Below the pieces are notes generated by a model. It searched no databases and was not told the origin of the DNA. It saw only the letters and a program-made list of their open reading frames with translations. Position numbers and translations under genes: made by a program. Shown piece by piece: positions 27,435 to 35,973 of a stretch of 64,000 nt of DNA. Source of the stretch: Streptomyces sp. Tu6071 (GTDB lineage Bacteria > Actinomycetota > Actinomycetes > Streptomycetales > Streptomycetaceae); assembly GCF_000213055.1 (NCBI RefSeq), contig NZ_CM001165.1, forward strand, positions 186,001 to 250,000. The letters run 5' to 3'. Each line of letters opens with the position of its first letter. The stretch's first letter is position 1.

Positions 27435-28481
27435 GTGCGGGTGAGCCTCAAGGACGTCGCGCAACTGGCGGGCGTGTCGATCAAGACCGTCTCGAACGTG
27501 GTCAATCACTACGAGCACGTCACGCCGGCCATGCGGGAGCGGGTCCAGCGGGCCATCGACGAACTGGGGTACCGCCCCAATCTGACCGCCCGCAACCTGC
27601 GCAAGGGCCGGACGGGGATCATCGCGCTCGCGGTGCCCGAGCTGGGCAATCCCTACTTCGCCGAGCTGGCGGGGGAGGTGATCGACGCGGCGGCGGAGCA
27701 CGAGCTGACGGTGCTGCTCGACCACACGCGCGGCGAGCGGGAGCGCGAGGTCCTGGTCAGCCAGGGCTTCCGGGCGCGGGTCATCGACGGGCTGATCCTC
27801 TCGCCGCTCGAACTGGAACCGGAGGACCTGTCGGCCCGGACGGACGACGTGCCGCTCGTGCTGCTCGGGGAGCGGGAGTACGCGCTGCCGTACCCGCACA
27901 TCGCGATCGACAACGTCGCGGCGGCCCGCAGCGCGGTGCGGCACCTGATCCGGCTCGGCCGGACGCGGATCGCCTTCCTCGGGGCGCGTACGGATTCCCC
28001 GAACAGGCCCGCCCAGCTGCGGCTTCAGGGCTGGCGGGAGGAACTGAAGGCGGCGGGCCTGGAGGGCGGGGAGCGGCTCGCGGCGCCGACGGGGGGCTGG
28101 GACCGGGGGGACGGCGCCGAGGGCATGGCGCGGCTGCTGGACTCCGGGGTGCGTCCCGACGCGGTGTTCGCTTACAACGATCTGGTAGCGGTGGGCGCGA
28201 TGCGGGTGCTGCACGAGCGGGGTTTGCGGGTCCCGTGGGACGTGGCGGTCGTCGGATTCGACGACGTGCCCGAGTCGCGGTACGGGGCCGTGACGCTCAC
28301 GACGATCTCGCCGGACAAGAAGGCGATCGCGCGGCTCGCGGTGTCCTCGCTGGTCAGCTCGCTGGAGCGGGCCGCGGCGCAGCGCGTGAACGGGAACGGG
28401 GACGCGCCGCCCGAGCAGCAGCCCTCCGTGCTCGCCCCCTTCCGGCTCCTGGAGCGCGAGAGCACACTCGGACGGCGCTGA
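27435..28481 (+). CDS. LacI-family regulator of the GH2/importer locus
   Basis: A 348-residue LacI-type repressor. VSLKDVAQLAGVSIKTVSNVVN is broken across the helix-turn-helix, followed by the hinge helix YRPNLTARNLRKGRTG. The sugar-binding core contains DGLILSP, VPLVLLGERE, the HIAIDNVAAARSAVRHL hinge and FAYNDLVAVGAMRVL. It lies between a divergent GH2 glycosidase and a co-directional sugar importer, so it probably represses both until the imported sugar is present. GTG 27435 follows GGAGGGG. It is not CebR, whose recognition helix differs. Confidence 0.93.
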   Translation: MRVSLKDVAQLAGVSIKTVSNVVNHYEHVTPAMRERVQRAIDELGYRPNLTARNLRKGRTGIIALAVPELGNPYFAELAGEVIDAAAEHELTVLLDHTRGEREREVLVSQGFRARVIDGLILSPLELEPEDLSARTDDVPLVLLGEREYALPYPHIAIDNVAAARSAVRHLIRLGRTRIAFLGARTDSPNRPAQLRLQGWREELKAAGLEGGERLAAPTGGWDRGDGAEGMARLLDSGVRPDAVFAYNDLVAVGAMRVLHERGLRVPWDVAVVGFDDVPESRYGAVTLTTISPDKKAIARLAVSSLVSSLERAAAQRVNGNGDAPPEQQPSVLAPFRLLERESTLGRR

Positions 28482-28541
28482 GACCGGCGCCCGGGGGCAC
28501 CCCGTCCGGCCGCCTTGGCCGGGAGGGGTTTACAGCCACCT

Positions 28542-28553
28542 TCCAACGATGTA
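28542..28553 (+). promoter_or_regulatory. LacI-type operator before the importer operon
   Basis: TCCAACGATGTA shares the T-x-CAACG-x-TG-x-A pattern with the site at 27321. It is embedded in a TTTACA...TGTAAA inverted repeat (28529-28555 region). Position 120 bases before the binding-protein gene fits an operator for the LacI protein just upstream. Confidence 0.55.
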
Positions 28554-28671
28554 AAAACCAGACGCACAAGCGGAGTTGGCGCCGCGTCACGGGGCCGACC
28601 GCAGTACGACCACGTTCCTTTCCCTCGTGCCCGTGTGCTCGCACGGGTCCGTGCCGCTACGGGAGAACTCC

Positions 28672-29775
28672 ATGAAGTCGTCCGCGTACCACCGCACCAC
28701 CCTCAAGGCCCTCGTGGCCGTCTCCCTGACCGCGAGTCTCGCCCTCGCCACCGGCTGTGCCAAGTCGGAGGACGACGACAGCGGGTCGAAGGACAAGAAC
28801 GCGACCGCGACGGAGAGCAAGGACGCGGGGCAGGTCGTCGAGACCCCGGCGGCCGGCGGCAAGGGCTGCACGCTCGACGCCTACGGGGCGAAGAAGATCG
28901 ACCTCTCCTCGGCGACGGTGGGCTTCTCGCAGTCCGAGAAGGAGGCCAACCCCTTCCGCATCGCGGAGACGGCCTCGCTCAAGGACGAGGCGAAGAAGCG
29001 CGGGGTCAAGCTCCTGGCCGTCAACGCGCAGTCGCAGTTCTCGAAGCAGATCAGCGATGTGCAGGACCTCATCGCGAAGGGCGCGGACCTGCTCGTCATC
29101 GCCCCGCTCAACTCCGACGGCTGGGAGCCGGTGCTCCGGGCCGCGAGCGCCAAGAAGATTCCCATCGTGACGATCGACCGCAAGATCAACGCCGATCCGT
29201 GCAAGGACTACGTGAGCTTCATCGGCTCGGACTTCGTCGAGCAGGGCAAGCGCGCGGCGGACAAGATGATCGAGGCGACGGGCGGCAAGGGCGAGGTCGC
29301 GATCCTGCTCGGCGCGGCGGGGAACAACGTCACGACCGAGCGCACCAAGGGCTTCAAGGACCGTATCGCCGAGAAGGCCCCCGACCTCAAGGTGGTCTTC
29401 GAGCAGACGGGGGACTTCGCTCGCGAGAAGGGCCAGTCGGTCACCGAGCAGCTCATCCAGTCCAAGCCGGGGATCAAGGGCATCTACGCCGAGAACGACG
29501 AGATGGGGCTCGGCGCCGTCAACGCCCTCAAGAGCGCGGGCAAGAAGCCCGGGGCCGTCAAGATCGTGACGGTCGACGGGACGCGCAACGCGGTCAAGCA
29601 GATCGTGGACGGCTGGATCTCCGGGGTCATCGAGTCCAACCCGCGCTTCGGCCCGCTCGCCTTCCAGACCCTCGACACCTTCACGAAGGGCGAGGAGGTC
29701 CAGCAGGACATCGTCATCAAGGACAGCGCCTACGACAAGACCAACGCCGAGGCCGACCTGGGCAAGGCGTTCTGA
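28672..29775 (+). CDS. Sugar ABC transporter substrate-binding lipoprotein (YtfQ-like)
   Basis: A family 2 periplasmic-binding-protein-like lipoprotein of 367 residues. The signal ends ALATGC with Cys29 lipidated, then an Asp/Ser/Lys-rich linker. The mature domain reads VGFSQSEKEANPFRIAET, then GWEPVLRAA, QTGDFAREKG and IYAENDEMGLGA. These segments align with E. coli YtfQ (VGFSQ, GWEPVL, SGDFTRSKG, AHNDDM), the galactofuranose-binding protein. First gene of a four-gene importer; its stop overlaps the ATPase start (TGATG). Confidence 0.88.
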   Translation: MKSSAYHRTTLKALVAVSLTASLALATGCAKSEDDDSGSKDKNATATESKDAGQVVETPAAGGKGCTLDAYGAKKIDLSSATVGFSQSEKEANPFRIAETASLKDEAKKRGVKLLAVNAQSQFSKQISDVQDLIAKGADLLVIAPLNSDGWEPVLRAASAKKIPIVTIDRKINADPCKDYVSFIGSDFVEQGKRAADKMIEATGGKGEVAILLGAAGNNVTTERTKGFKDRIAEKAPDLKVVFEQTGDFAREKGQSVTEQLIQSKPGIKGIYAENDEMGLGAVNALKSAGKKPGAVKIVTVDGTRNAVKQIVDGWISGVIESNPRFGPLAFQTLDTFTKGEEVQQDIVIKDSAYDKTNAEADLGKAF

Positions 29776-31391
29776 TGCTCTCCGTCACGGGGCTGACCAA
29801 GGTCTTTCCCGGGACGCGTGCCCTCGACGGCGTGGACTTCACCGCCCGCGCCGGCGAGGTGCACGCGCTCATCGGGGAGAACGGGGCCGGGAAGTCCACG
29901 CTCATCAAGGTGCTCACGGGGGTCTACCGGGCCGACGGGGGCAGCGTCACGTACCAGGGCGAGCAGGTGCGGTTCGCGACGCCGCTCCAGGCGCAGGAGG
30001 CGGGGATCTCCACGATCTACCAGGAGGTGAACCTCGTCCCGCTCATGAGCGTGGCGCGCAATCTCTTCCTGGGCCGCGAGCCGCGCCGCGCCCTCGGCCT
30101 CGTGGACTTCGGCCGGATGCACCGCGAGGCCGCGCAGGCGCTCGCGGCGCTCGGCGTGCGGGTGGACGTGCGCCGTCCGCTCGGCGAACTGAGCGTCGGT
30201 ACCCAGCAGATGGTGGCGCTCGCCCGCGCGGTCTCGGTGAACTCGAAGGTCGTCATCATGGACGAGCCGACGTCCTCGCTCGAACCGCGCGAGGTGGAGA
30301 CGCTCTTCGGCGTCATCCGGATGCTGCGCGAGCGGGGCATCGCGGTGGTGTACGTCAGCCACCGGCTCGACGAGCTGTACGAGGTGTGCGACCAGGTGAC
30401 GGTGCTGCGCGACGGCAAGGTGGTGCACACCGGGCCTCTCGCGGAGCTGGAGCGGCTGCGGCTCGTCTCGCTCATGCTGGGCAGGCAGCTCGGCGAGGTG
30501 CGCGCCGAGGGCGTCACGAAGTTCACCGGCAATCACGCGCGCGAGGGGCGGCCGGTGCTCGCCGTGGACGGCCTGTCGGTGCGGCACCAGCTGGAGAAGG
30601 TGTCGTTCGCGGTCGGCCCCGGGGAGGTCGTCGGGCTCGGCGGGCTGCTCGGTTCGGGCCGCAGCGAGACCGTACGGGCCGTGGCCGGCGCGCTGCCGCC
30701 CGACGCGGGCACGGTCGCGGTGGACGGCGCCCCGGTGCGTACCGGCTCGACGCCCGCCGCCATCCGCGCCGGGATCAGCCTGCTGCCCGAGGACCGCAAG
30801 GCCGAGGGCATCGTGCCGGGTCTCTCGGTGCGCGAGAACATCGCGCTCGCCGCGCTCCCGGGGCTCTCCCGCTTCGGTCTCGTCGACGAGAAGCGCGTCG
30901 ACGAGATCGTGGACACCTTCGTGAAGCGGCTGCGCATCAAGACCTCGGGCGTCGGCCAGAAGGTCGGCGAGCTGTCCGGCGGCAACCAGCAGAAGGTGCT
31001 GCTCGCGCGCTGGCTCGCGATGCACCCGAAGGTGCTGCTCCTCGACGAGCCGACCCGGGGCATCGACGTCGGCGCGAAGGCGGAGGTGCAGCGGCTCGTG
31101 GACGAACTGGCCGGGGAGGGCCTCGGCGTCGTGCTCATCTCCTCCGATCCGGAGGAACTCGTGGAGGGCTCGGACCGCGTGGTGGTGCTGAAGGACGGCG
31201 CGGTGGTCGCCGAACTGTCGGGGGACGGGGTGAGCGAGGACCACCTCATGGCGGCGATCGCCACCGCCCCCTCGGCGGACGAGCAGTCGGGCAAGGCGGA
31301 GATCGCCTCGGTGGTGCCGCCCGAGGACGCGCTCCTCGGCGGGAGCGGCGGCGGGACCGGCGCGGCCGGGAAGGAGGAGGGGGATGACTGA
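29775..31391 (+). CDS. Sugar ABC transporter ATP-binding protein (two ABC domains, YtfR-like)
   Basis: A 538-residue cytoplasmic ATPase with tandem ABC domains, as in RbsA, MglA and YtfR. Domain 1 has Walker A GENGAGKST, a degenerate LSVGTQQM signature and Walker B VVIMDEPTSSL. Domain 2 has a degenerate Walker A (GLLGSGRSE), a canonical LSGGNQQKV signature and LLLDEPTRGID. That division, one competent and one altered site, is normal for this class. A Gly/Ser-rich tail of about 50 residues is extra. The start overlaps the previous stop by one base, and its end overlaps the next gene by eight. Confidence 0.93.
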   Translation: MLSVTGLTKVFPGTRALDGVDFTARAGEVHALIGENGAGKSTLIKVLTGVYRADGGSVTYQGEQVRFATPLQAQEAGISTIYQEVNLVPLMSVARNLFLGREPRRALGLVDFGRMHREAAQALAALGVRVDVRRPLGELSVGTQQMVALARAVSVNSKVVIMDEPTSSLEPREVETLFGVIRMLRERGIAVVYVSHRLDELYEVCDQVTVLRDGKVVHTGPLAELERLRLVSLMLGRQLGEVRAEGVTKFTGNHAREGRPVLAVDGLSVRHQLEKVSFAVGPGEVVGLGGLLGSGRSETVRAVAGALPPDAGTVAVDGAPVRTGSTPAAIRAGISLLPEDRKAEGIVPGLSVRENIALAALPGLSRFGLVDEKRVDEIVDTFVKRLRIKTSGVGQKVGELSGGNQQKVLLARWLAMHPKVLLLDEPTRGIDVGAKAEVQRLVDELAGEGLGVVLISSDPEELVEGSDRVVVLKDGAVVAELSGDGVSEDHLMAAIATAPSADEQSGKAEIASVVPPEDALLGGSGGGTGAAGKEEGDD

Positions 31392-32346
31392 GCTGACGCT
31401 GCGCGCCACGCTCGCCGACCGGCAGCGGCTGCGCCACCTGCTCCAGGAGTACGGGGTCTACGCGGGCGTCGTCGTCCTCCTCCTCGTCAACATCGCCTTC
31501 ACACCGCACTTCCTGTCGACCGAGAACTTCCGTACCCAGGCCGTGCAGGTCGCGCCGATCGTCATCGTCGCGCTCGGCATGGCGCTCGCGATCGGCACCG
31601 AGGGCGTGGACCTGTCGGTGGGCGCGGTGATGGCGCTCGCGACGTCTTTGCTCTCGTTGTATCTCGGGTACGGGCTCGTGGTCGCGCTGCTCATGGCGGC
31701 GCTGGGCGGGGTGCTCGCGGGGCTCGCGAGCGGTGCGCTCGTCGCCTTCGTCGGGGTGCAGCCGATCGTGGCGACGCTCGCGCTGATGGTGGGCGGTCGC
31801 GGCCTCGCGCTCGTACTGCTCCCCCAGCTCAAGGACGTGCGCAACAGCGGGATGAACACACTCGGCACGGGCTCCGTGCTCGGCATCCCGTATCTGGTGA
31901 TCATCGCGGCGGTGCTCGCGGTCGTGGTGGCCTTCGTGGTGCGGCGCACCACCTTCGGGCGGCAGTTGCTCGCGATCGGCGACAGCCGGGCGGCGGCGAA
32001 GCTCGCCGGGCTCCCGGTGCGGCGGGTGCTCGTCATCGTGTACGTGGTGTCGGGGCTGCTCGCGGCCGTCGCGGGAATCCTCGCGACGGCGCGGCTCCAG
32101 GCGAGCGACCCGACCTCGCTGGGCACCCTCATGGAACTCTCCGCGATCACCGCCGTCGTGGTGGGCGGCACCCCGCTGTCGGGGGGCCGGGTACGGATCG
32201 GCGGCACGGTCGCCGGCGCGGTGCTCATCCAGTTGCTGACGGCCACGCTCATCAAGCACGACCTGCCGCCCTCGTGGACGCAGATCGCGCAGGCGGTCGT
32301 CATCGTCCTCGCGGTCTACGCGGCGCGGGAGAGGGGGAAGCGGTGA
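31384..32346 (+). CDS. Sugar ABC transporter permease (YtfT-like)
   Basis: A 320-residue RbsC-type permease with 8-10 membrane segments. The conserved loop ALGMALAIGTEGVDLSVGAVMAL and the region FGRQLLAIGDSRAAAKLAG are hallmarks of the family. Overlaps the ATPase gene by eight bases and the next permease by four (GTGA), so translation is coupled. With the second permease it forms a heterodimeric channel, as in YtfT/YjfF. Confidence 0.92.
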   Translation: MTELTLRATLADRQRLRHLLQEYGVYAGVVVLLLVNIAFTPHFLSTENFRTQAVQVAPIVIVALGMALAIGTEGVDLSVGAVMALATSLLSLYLGYGLVVALLMAALGGVLAGLASGALVAFVGVQPIVATLALMVGGRGLALVLLPQLKDVRNSGMNTLGTGSVLGIPYLVIIAAVLAVVVAFVVRRTTFGRQLLAIGDSRAAAKLAGLPVRRVLVIVYVVSGLLAAVAGILATARLQASDPTSLGTLMELSAITAVVVGGTPLSGGRVRIGGTVAGAVLIQLLTATLIKHDLPPSWTQIAQAVVIVLAVYAARERGKR

Positions 32347-33368
32347 ACGGCACGATCGCCGAGGTCCCGGCCGGGGAGAAGCAGGTGTTCCCCGAGGAGC
32401 GGGGGCCCGGCCGCGGGGAGCGGCTGAGCGCGCTCGCGCAGCAGCACGGGGCGCTGCTCACGCTCGTCGTGGCCGTCGTCGTCGCGAGCCTGTGCTTCGA
32501 CACCTTCCTGACCGGGGACAACCTGGAGGGCATGGCGCTGTCCTCGTCGTTCCTCGCCGTGGTGGCGCTCGGCATGACCTTCGTCATCGTCACGGGCGGC
32601 ATCGACCTCTCGGTGGGCTCGCTCTTCGCGCTCGGCGGGGTGCTCGCGGCGTGGGGCTCGCGGTACGGGACGGCGGTGGCGCTGCTGCTGCCGCTCGCGG
32701 TGTGCGGGCTCATCGGCCTGGTGAACGGGCTGCTCATCGCGCGGGCGCGGCTCGCCCCGTTCATCGTGACGCTGGCGTCGATGCTGGGCGCGCGCGGGCT
32801 GCTGCTCGCGGTGACGGACGAGGGCGCGAACACGTATCTCGTGGACAAGTCGACGTGGTTCACGCACCTCGGGCAGAGCAAGCTGCTCGGCGTCGGGGTG
32901 CCGGTGTGGATCACGGTGGCGCTGTTCCTGCTCGGCGGGGTCGCGCTGCGCCGCAGCCGCTTCGGGCAGTACGTGTACGCGGTGGGCGGGAACGAGGACG
33001 CGGCGGCGCTCATGGGGGTGCCCGTGGCCCGTACGAAGTCGTACGTCTACACGCTCTCGGGGCTGTGCGCGGGTCTCGCGGGCGCCCTGAACGCGGCGTG
33101 GCTGGCCTCGGGCGTGACGATCCTCGGCAACGGCATGGAGCTGGACGCGATCTCGGCCGTGGTGATCGGCGGGACGCTCCTGAGCGGCGGCGCCGGATTC
33201 CTGAGCGGTTCGCTCGTCGGTGTGCTGCTCCTGAAGGTGATCCAGAACATCATCAACCAGATCGGCTCGCTGGACTCCTCGTACCAGCAGGTGGTGTCCG
33301 GGGCGTTCCTGGCGGTCGTGGTGATCGCGCAGACGTGGCTGGCAAGGCGGAGGCGGCGCATGAGGTGA
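32343..33368 (+). CDS. yjfF: Sugar ABC transporter permease (YjfF-like)
   Basis: The second RbsC-type permease, 341 residues. VALGMTFVIVTGGIDLSVGSL and RFGQYVYAVGGNEDAAALMG are the diagnostic segments. An acidic N-terminal tail of about 30 residues precedes the first membrane helix. Two different permeases, one double ATPase and a YtfQ-like binding protein reproduce the ytfQ-ytfR-ytfT-yjfF order of the E. coli galactofuranose importer. Last gene of the operon; a convergent TetR gene ends 67 bases further. Confidence 0.88.
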   Translation: MNGTIAEVPAGEKQVFPEERGPGRGERLSALAQQHGALLTLVVAVVVASLCFDTFLTGDNLEGMALSSSFLAVVALGMTFVIVTGGIDLSVGSLFALGGVLAAWGSRYGTAVALLLPLAVCGLIGLVNGLLIARARLAPFIVTLASMLGARGLLLAVTDEGANTYLVDKSTWFTHLGQSKLLGVGVPVWITVALFLLGGVALRRSRFGQYVYAVGGNEDAAALMGVPVARTKSYVYTLSGLCAGLAGALNAAWLASGVTILGNGMELDAISAVVIGGTLLSGGAGFLSGSLVGVLLLKVIQNIINQIGSLDSSYQQVVSGAFLAVVVIAQTWLARRRRRMR

Positions 33369-33435
33369 GGGCGGAAGCCCGCGCGCGGGTTCCTGGTGCG
33401 GTGCCGTCACGGGGCTCCGCGCCGGACCCCGTTCC

Positions 33436-34068
33436 TCAGCCGCCGGAAGCGCCGGACCGGGTCTCCCCCAGGGCCGCCTCGACAAGGGTCGCCCACTGCC
33501 GTACGACGCGTTCGCGGCGGGGGCCGTCGTCCGTGAGGAGGTCGGCGAGGCCGAGGCCGCGGCACATGTCGAGGAGGCCCTGCACCGTTTCGCGGGCGCC
33601 CGGGCGTGCTTCGTCGGCGTCGAGGAGGGCGACGGCGATGCGGTGGGTCTCGCGGCCCACGCGGGCTTCGAGCGCGACGACGTCCTCGCGCAGCGTCTCC
33701 TCCTGCGAGGCGACGACCCAGAGCTGGAGCGCGGCGCGGAAGAGGGGCCCCGTGTAGAGGTCGGCGAGGGCGGCGACCACGGCGTGGCGGCCGGGCGGGG
33801 GCCCGGGGAAGAGGGCGCGCAGAGCCGCTGAGCGCTCTTCCGCCATGTAGGCGACGGCGGCGGTGAACAGGTCCTCGCGGGTCGGGAAGTGGTGCTGGGC
33901 CGCGCCGCGCGAGACGCCCGCGCGTTCCGCGACGACGGCCACGGTGGAGCGGGTCCAGCCGTGTTCGGCGACGCACGTGACGGCCGCTTCGAGGAGGCGT
34001 TCGCGCGTGGCGCGGCTGCGGTCCTGGCGGGGCGGTCCGCCGCGTGCCGTGCGTGTCACCGTGCCCAT
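33436..34068 (-). CDS. TetR-family regulator of the Atu-like operon
   Basis: A 210-residue TetR-type repressor with helix-turn-helix AVTCVAEHGWTRSTVAVVA then VSRGAAQHHFPTREDLF. It is the last gene of the leftward catabolic operon and overlaps the enoyl-CoA hydratase gene by 13 bases. The Pseudomonas citronellol/geraniol cluster is also controlled by a TetR protein (AtuR). Its likely operator is the palindrome at 41548-41561 in front of the first gene. Confidence 0.9.
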   Translation of the reverse strand: MGTVTRTARGGPPRQDRSRATRERLLEAAVTCVAEHGWTRSTVAVVAERAGVSRGAAQHHFPTREDLFTAAVAYMAEERSAALRALFPGPPPGRHAVVAALADLYTGPLFRAALQLWVVASQEETLREDVVALEARVGRETHRIAVALLDADEARPGARETVQGLLDMCRGLGLADLLTDDGPRRERVVRQWATLVEAALGETRSGASGG

Positions 34069-34790
34069 GGAGGGTCCCGTCGTTCGAGGAAGGCCGTCAT
34101 CCCCTCGCGCGCTTCGGCCGAGGCGAAGAGCCCGGCCGAGAGGGCGAGCATGTCCTCGCCGCGCGCGGCGAAGTCCGCGAGCACTGTAGCGGTGGCGAGT
34201 CGTTTGCTCTCGGCGAGGCCCTGCGGGGAGCAGGCGCGCAGGGCGTCGAGCACGGGGGCGAGTGCGGCGTCCACGTCCGCCACGGCCTCGGTGACGAGCC
34301 CGATGCGGGCGGCCTCTGCGGCGTCGAAGCGTTCCCCGGTGAGGTAGTAGCGGCGGGCGGCGGTGTGGTCGAGGCGGGCGGCGAGGGGGAGGGAGATGAC
34401 GGCGGGCGCGAGGCCGAGGCGGGCCTCGGTGAAGGCGAAGTCGGCGCGGGGCCCGGCGAGGCCGAGGTCGCAGGCGCCGAGGAGGCCGAGGCCCCCGGCC
34501 CGTACGTGCCCGGTGACGGCGGCGACGACGGGCTTGGGGAGGGCGACGACGGTACGGAGCAGGGTGAGGATCGCGGCGGGTTCGGGTGGTTCCTTGAGGT
34601 CGGCACCGGCGCTGAACGTCGTCCCGGTGTGGCCGAGGACGACGGCGCGGACGCCGGGGTCGGTCCCGGCGTCGGTGAGAGCCGTCGTGAGGGCGGCGAC
34701 GAGCGGGGCGGAGAGCGCGTTGCGGCGCTCGGGGGCGTCGAGCAGGAGGGTGCGCACGCCCCGCTCGTCGGGGCCGGTGCGGAGGGTCAC
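34056..34790 (-). CDS. Enoyl-CoA hydratase family protein
   Basis: A crotonase-fold protein of 244 residues. The N-terminal RTLLLDAPERRNALSAPL and the ATTFSAGADLKE-like segment (TTFSAGADLKEPPEP) form the CoA pocket and first oxyanion strand; the second oxyanion loop is HVRAGGLGLLGACDLGLA, where crotonases usually show one catalytic Glu and here Asp/Ala are seen. It may hydrate an unsaturated acyl-CoA (AtuE or LiuC role). GTG 34790 follows GGGAG. It lies 16 bases after the acyl-CoA dehydrogenase gene. Confidence 0.88.
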   Translation of the reverse strand: MTLRTGPDERGVRTLLLDAPERRNALSAPLVAALTTALTDAGTDPGVRAVVLGHTGTTFSAGADLKEPPEPAAILTLLRTVVALPKPVVAAVTGHVRAGGLGLLGACDLGLAGPRADFAFTEARLGLAPAVISLPLAARLDHTAARRYYLTGERFDAAEAARIGLVTEAVADVDAALAPVLDALRACSPQGLAESKRLATATVLADFAARGEDMLALSAGLFASAEAREGMTAFLERRDPPWAR

Positions 34791-34806
34791 GACAACTCCC
34801 GTTCTT

Positions 34807-35973
34807 CTAGTAGGACTTGGGCAGGCCGAGGGTCTGGTGGGAGACGTAGTTGAGGATCATCTCGCGGCTCACGGGCGCGATGCGGGCGACGCGGCTCGCG
34901 GTGAGGAGCGAGGCGAGCTGGAACTCCGCGGTGAGGCCGTTGCCGCCGAGGGTGTGCACGGACTGGTCGACGGCGTGCGCGCAGGCTTCGGCGGCGGCGT
35001 ACTTGGCCATGTTGGCGGCCTCGCCGGCGCCGATGTCGTCGCCCGCGTCGTAGAGCGCGGCGGCGCGGCGGGTCATGAGGCGGGCGAGTTCGAGTTCGAT
35101 GTGGGCCTGGGCGAGGGGGTGGGCGATGGCCTGGTGGGCGCCGATGGGCGTCTTCCAGACGGTGCGTTCCCTGGCGTACGCGACGGCGCGGCCGAGCGCG
35201 TAGCGGCCCATGCCGATCGCGAAGGCGGCGGTCATGACGCGTTCGGGGTTGAGCCCGGCGAAGAGCTGGAGGAGTCCCGCGTCCTCGTCGCCGACGAGCG
35301 CGTCGGCGGGGAGCCTGACGTCGTCCAGGGTCAGCTCGAACTGCTTCTCGGCGGCCTTGAGTTCCATCGCGATGGGTGTCCGCGTGAAGCCGGGCGCGTC
35401 CGTCGGGACGAGGAAGAGGCAGGGCTTGAGGCGACCGCTGCGGGCGTCGGCGGTGCGCCCGACGACGAGGACGGCGTCGGCGAGGTCGACGCCCGAGATG
35501 AAGACCTTGCGCCCGGTGAGCACCCAGTCCCCGCCGTCGCGGTGCGCGGTGGTGGTGATGCGGTGGGAGTTGGAGCCCGCGTCCGGTTCGGTGATGCCGA
35601 AGGCCATCACGCGGCTGCCGTCGGCGAGGCCGGGCAGCCAGGCGCGTTTCTGCGCCTCGGTGCCGAAGCGGGCGATGACGGTGGCGCAGATCGCCGGGGA
35701 CACGACCATCATGAGCAGCGGCGACCCGGCGGCGCCGAGTTCTTCGAGGACGAGGGCGAGTTCGCTGATCCCGCCGCCCCCTCCCCCGTACTCCTCGGGG
35801 ATGCTCACGCCCAGGTAGCCGAGCTTGCCCGCCTCGCGCCACAGCTCGCTGGGGGGTTCCCCGGCGCCGAGCGCGCGGGTGAGGTAGTCGCGGCCGTAGG
35901 AGCGGGCGAAGGCGGCGACGGCGGCGCGCAGGTCCTGGTGCTCCTGGCTCTCCACGATGTCGGAAGCGCTCAT
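34807..35973 (-). CDS. Acyl-CoA dehydrogenase (AtuD-like position)
   Basis: An FAD enzyme of 388 residues that introduces an alpha,beta double bond into an acyl-CoA. GITEPDAGSN, then WVLTGRKVFISG, are the flavin and substrate strands; NPERVMTAAFAIGMGRYAL and the HTLGGNGLTAEF helix near the end are typical. The ATG at 35973 overlaps the carboxylase stop by four bases (ATGA) with AAGGAGGA upstream; the same frame stays open far upstream but that part is antisense to nothing and lies inside the carboxylase genes. In an Atu pathway it would act on citronellyl-CoA; in leucine degradation on isovaleryl-CoA. Confidence 0.9.
   Translation of the reverse strand: MSASDIVESQEHQDLRAAVAAFARSYGRDYLTRALGAGEPPSELWREAGKLGYLGVSIPEEYGGGGGGISELALVLEELGAAGSPLLMMVVSPAICATVIARFGTEAQKRAWLPGLADGSRVMAFGITEPDAGSNSHRITTTAHRDGGDWVLTGRKVFISGVDLADAVLVVGRTADARSGRLKPCLFLVPTDAPGFTRTPIAMELKAAEKQFELTLDDVRLPADALVGDEDAGLLQLFAGLNPERVMTAAFAIGMGRYALGRAVAYARERTVWKTPIGAHQAIAHPLAQAHIELELARLMTRRAAALYDAGDDIGAGEAANMAKYAAAEACAHAVDQSVHTLGGNGLTAEFQLASLLTASRVARIAPVSREMILNYVSHQTLGLPKSY

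Noticed and set aside
27435..28481. Identification of the LacI protein as CebR
   Set aside because: Its helix-turn-helix (KDVAQLAGVSIKTVSNVVN) differs from CebR and its neighbours carry a different operator from the ceb boxes.
28515..29774. N-terminal extension of the double-ABC ATPase frame
   Set aside because: It is the wrong frame of the binding-protein gene; the true start at 29775 overlaps the previous stop.
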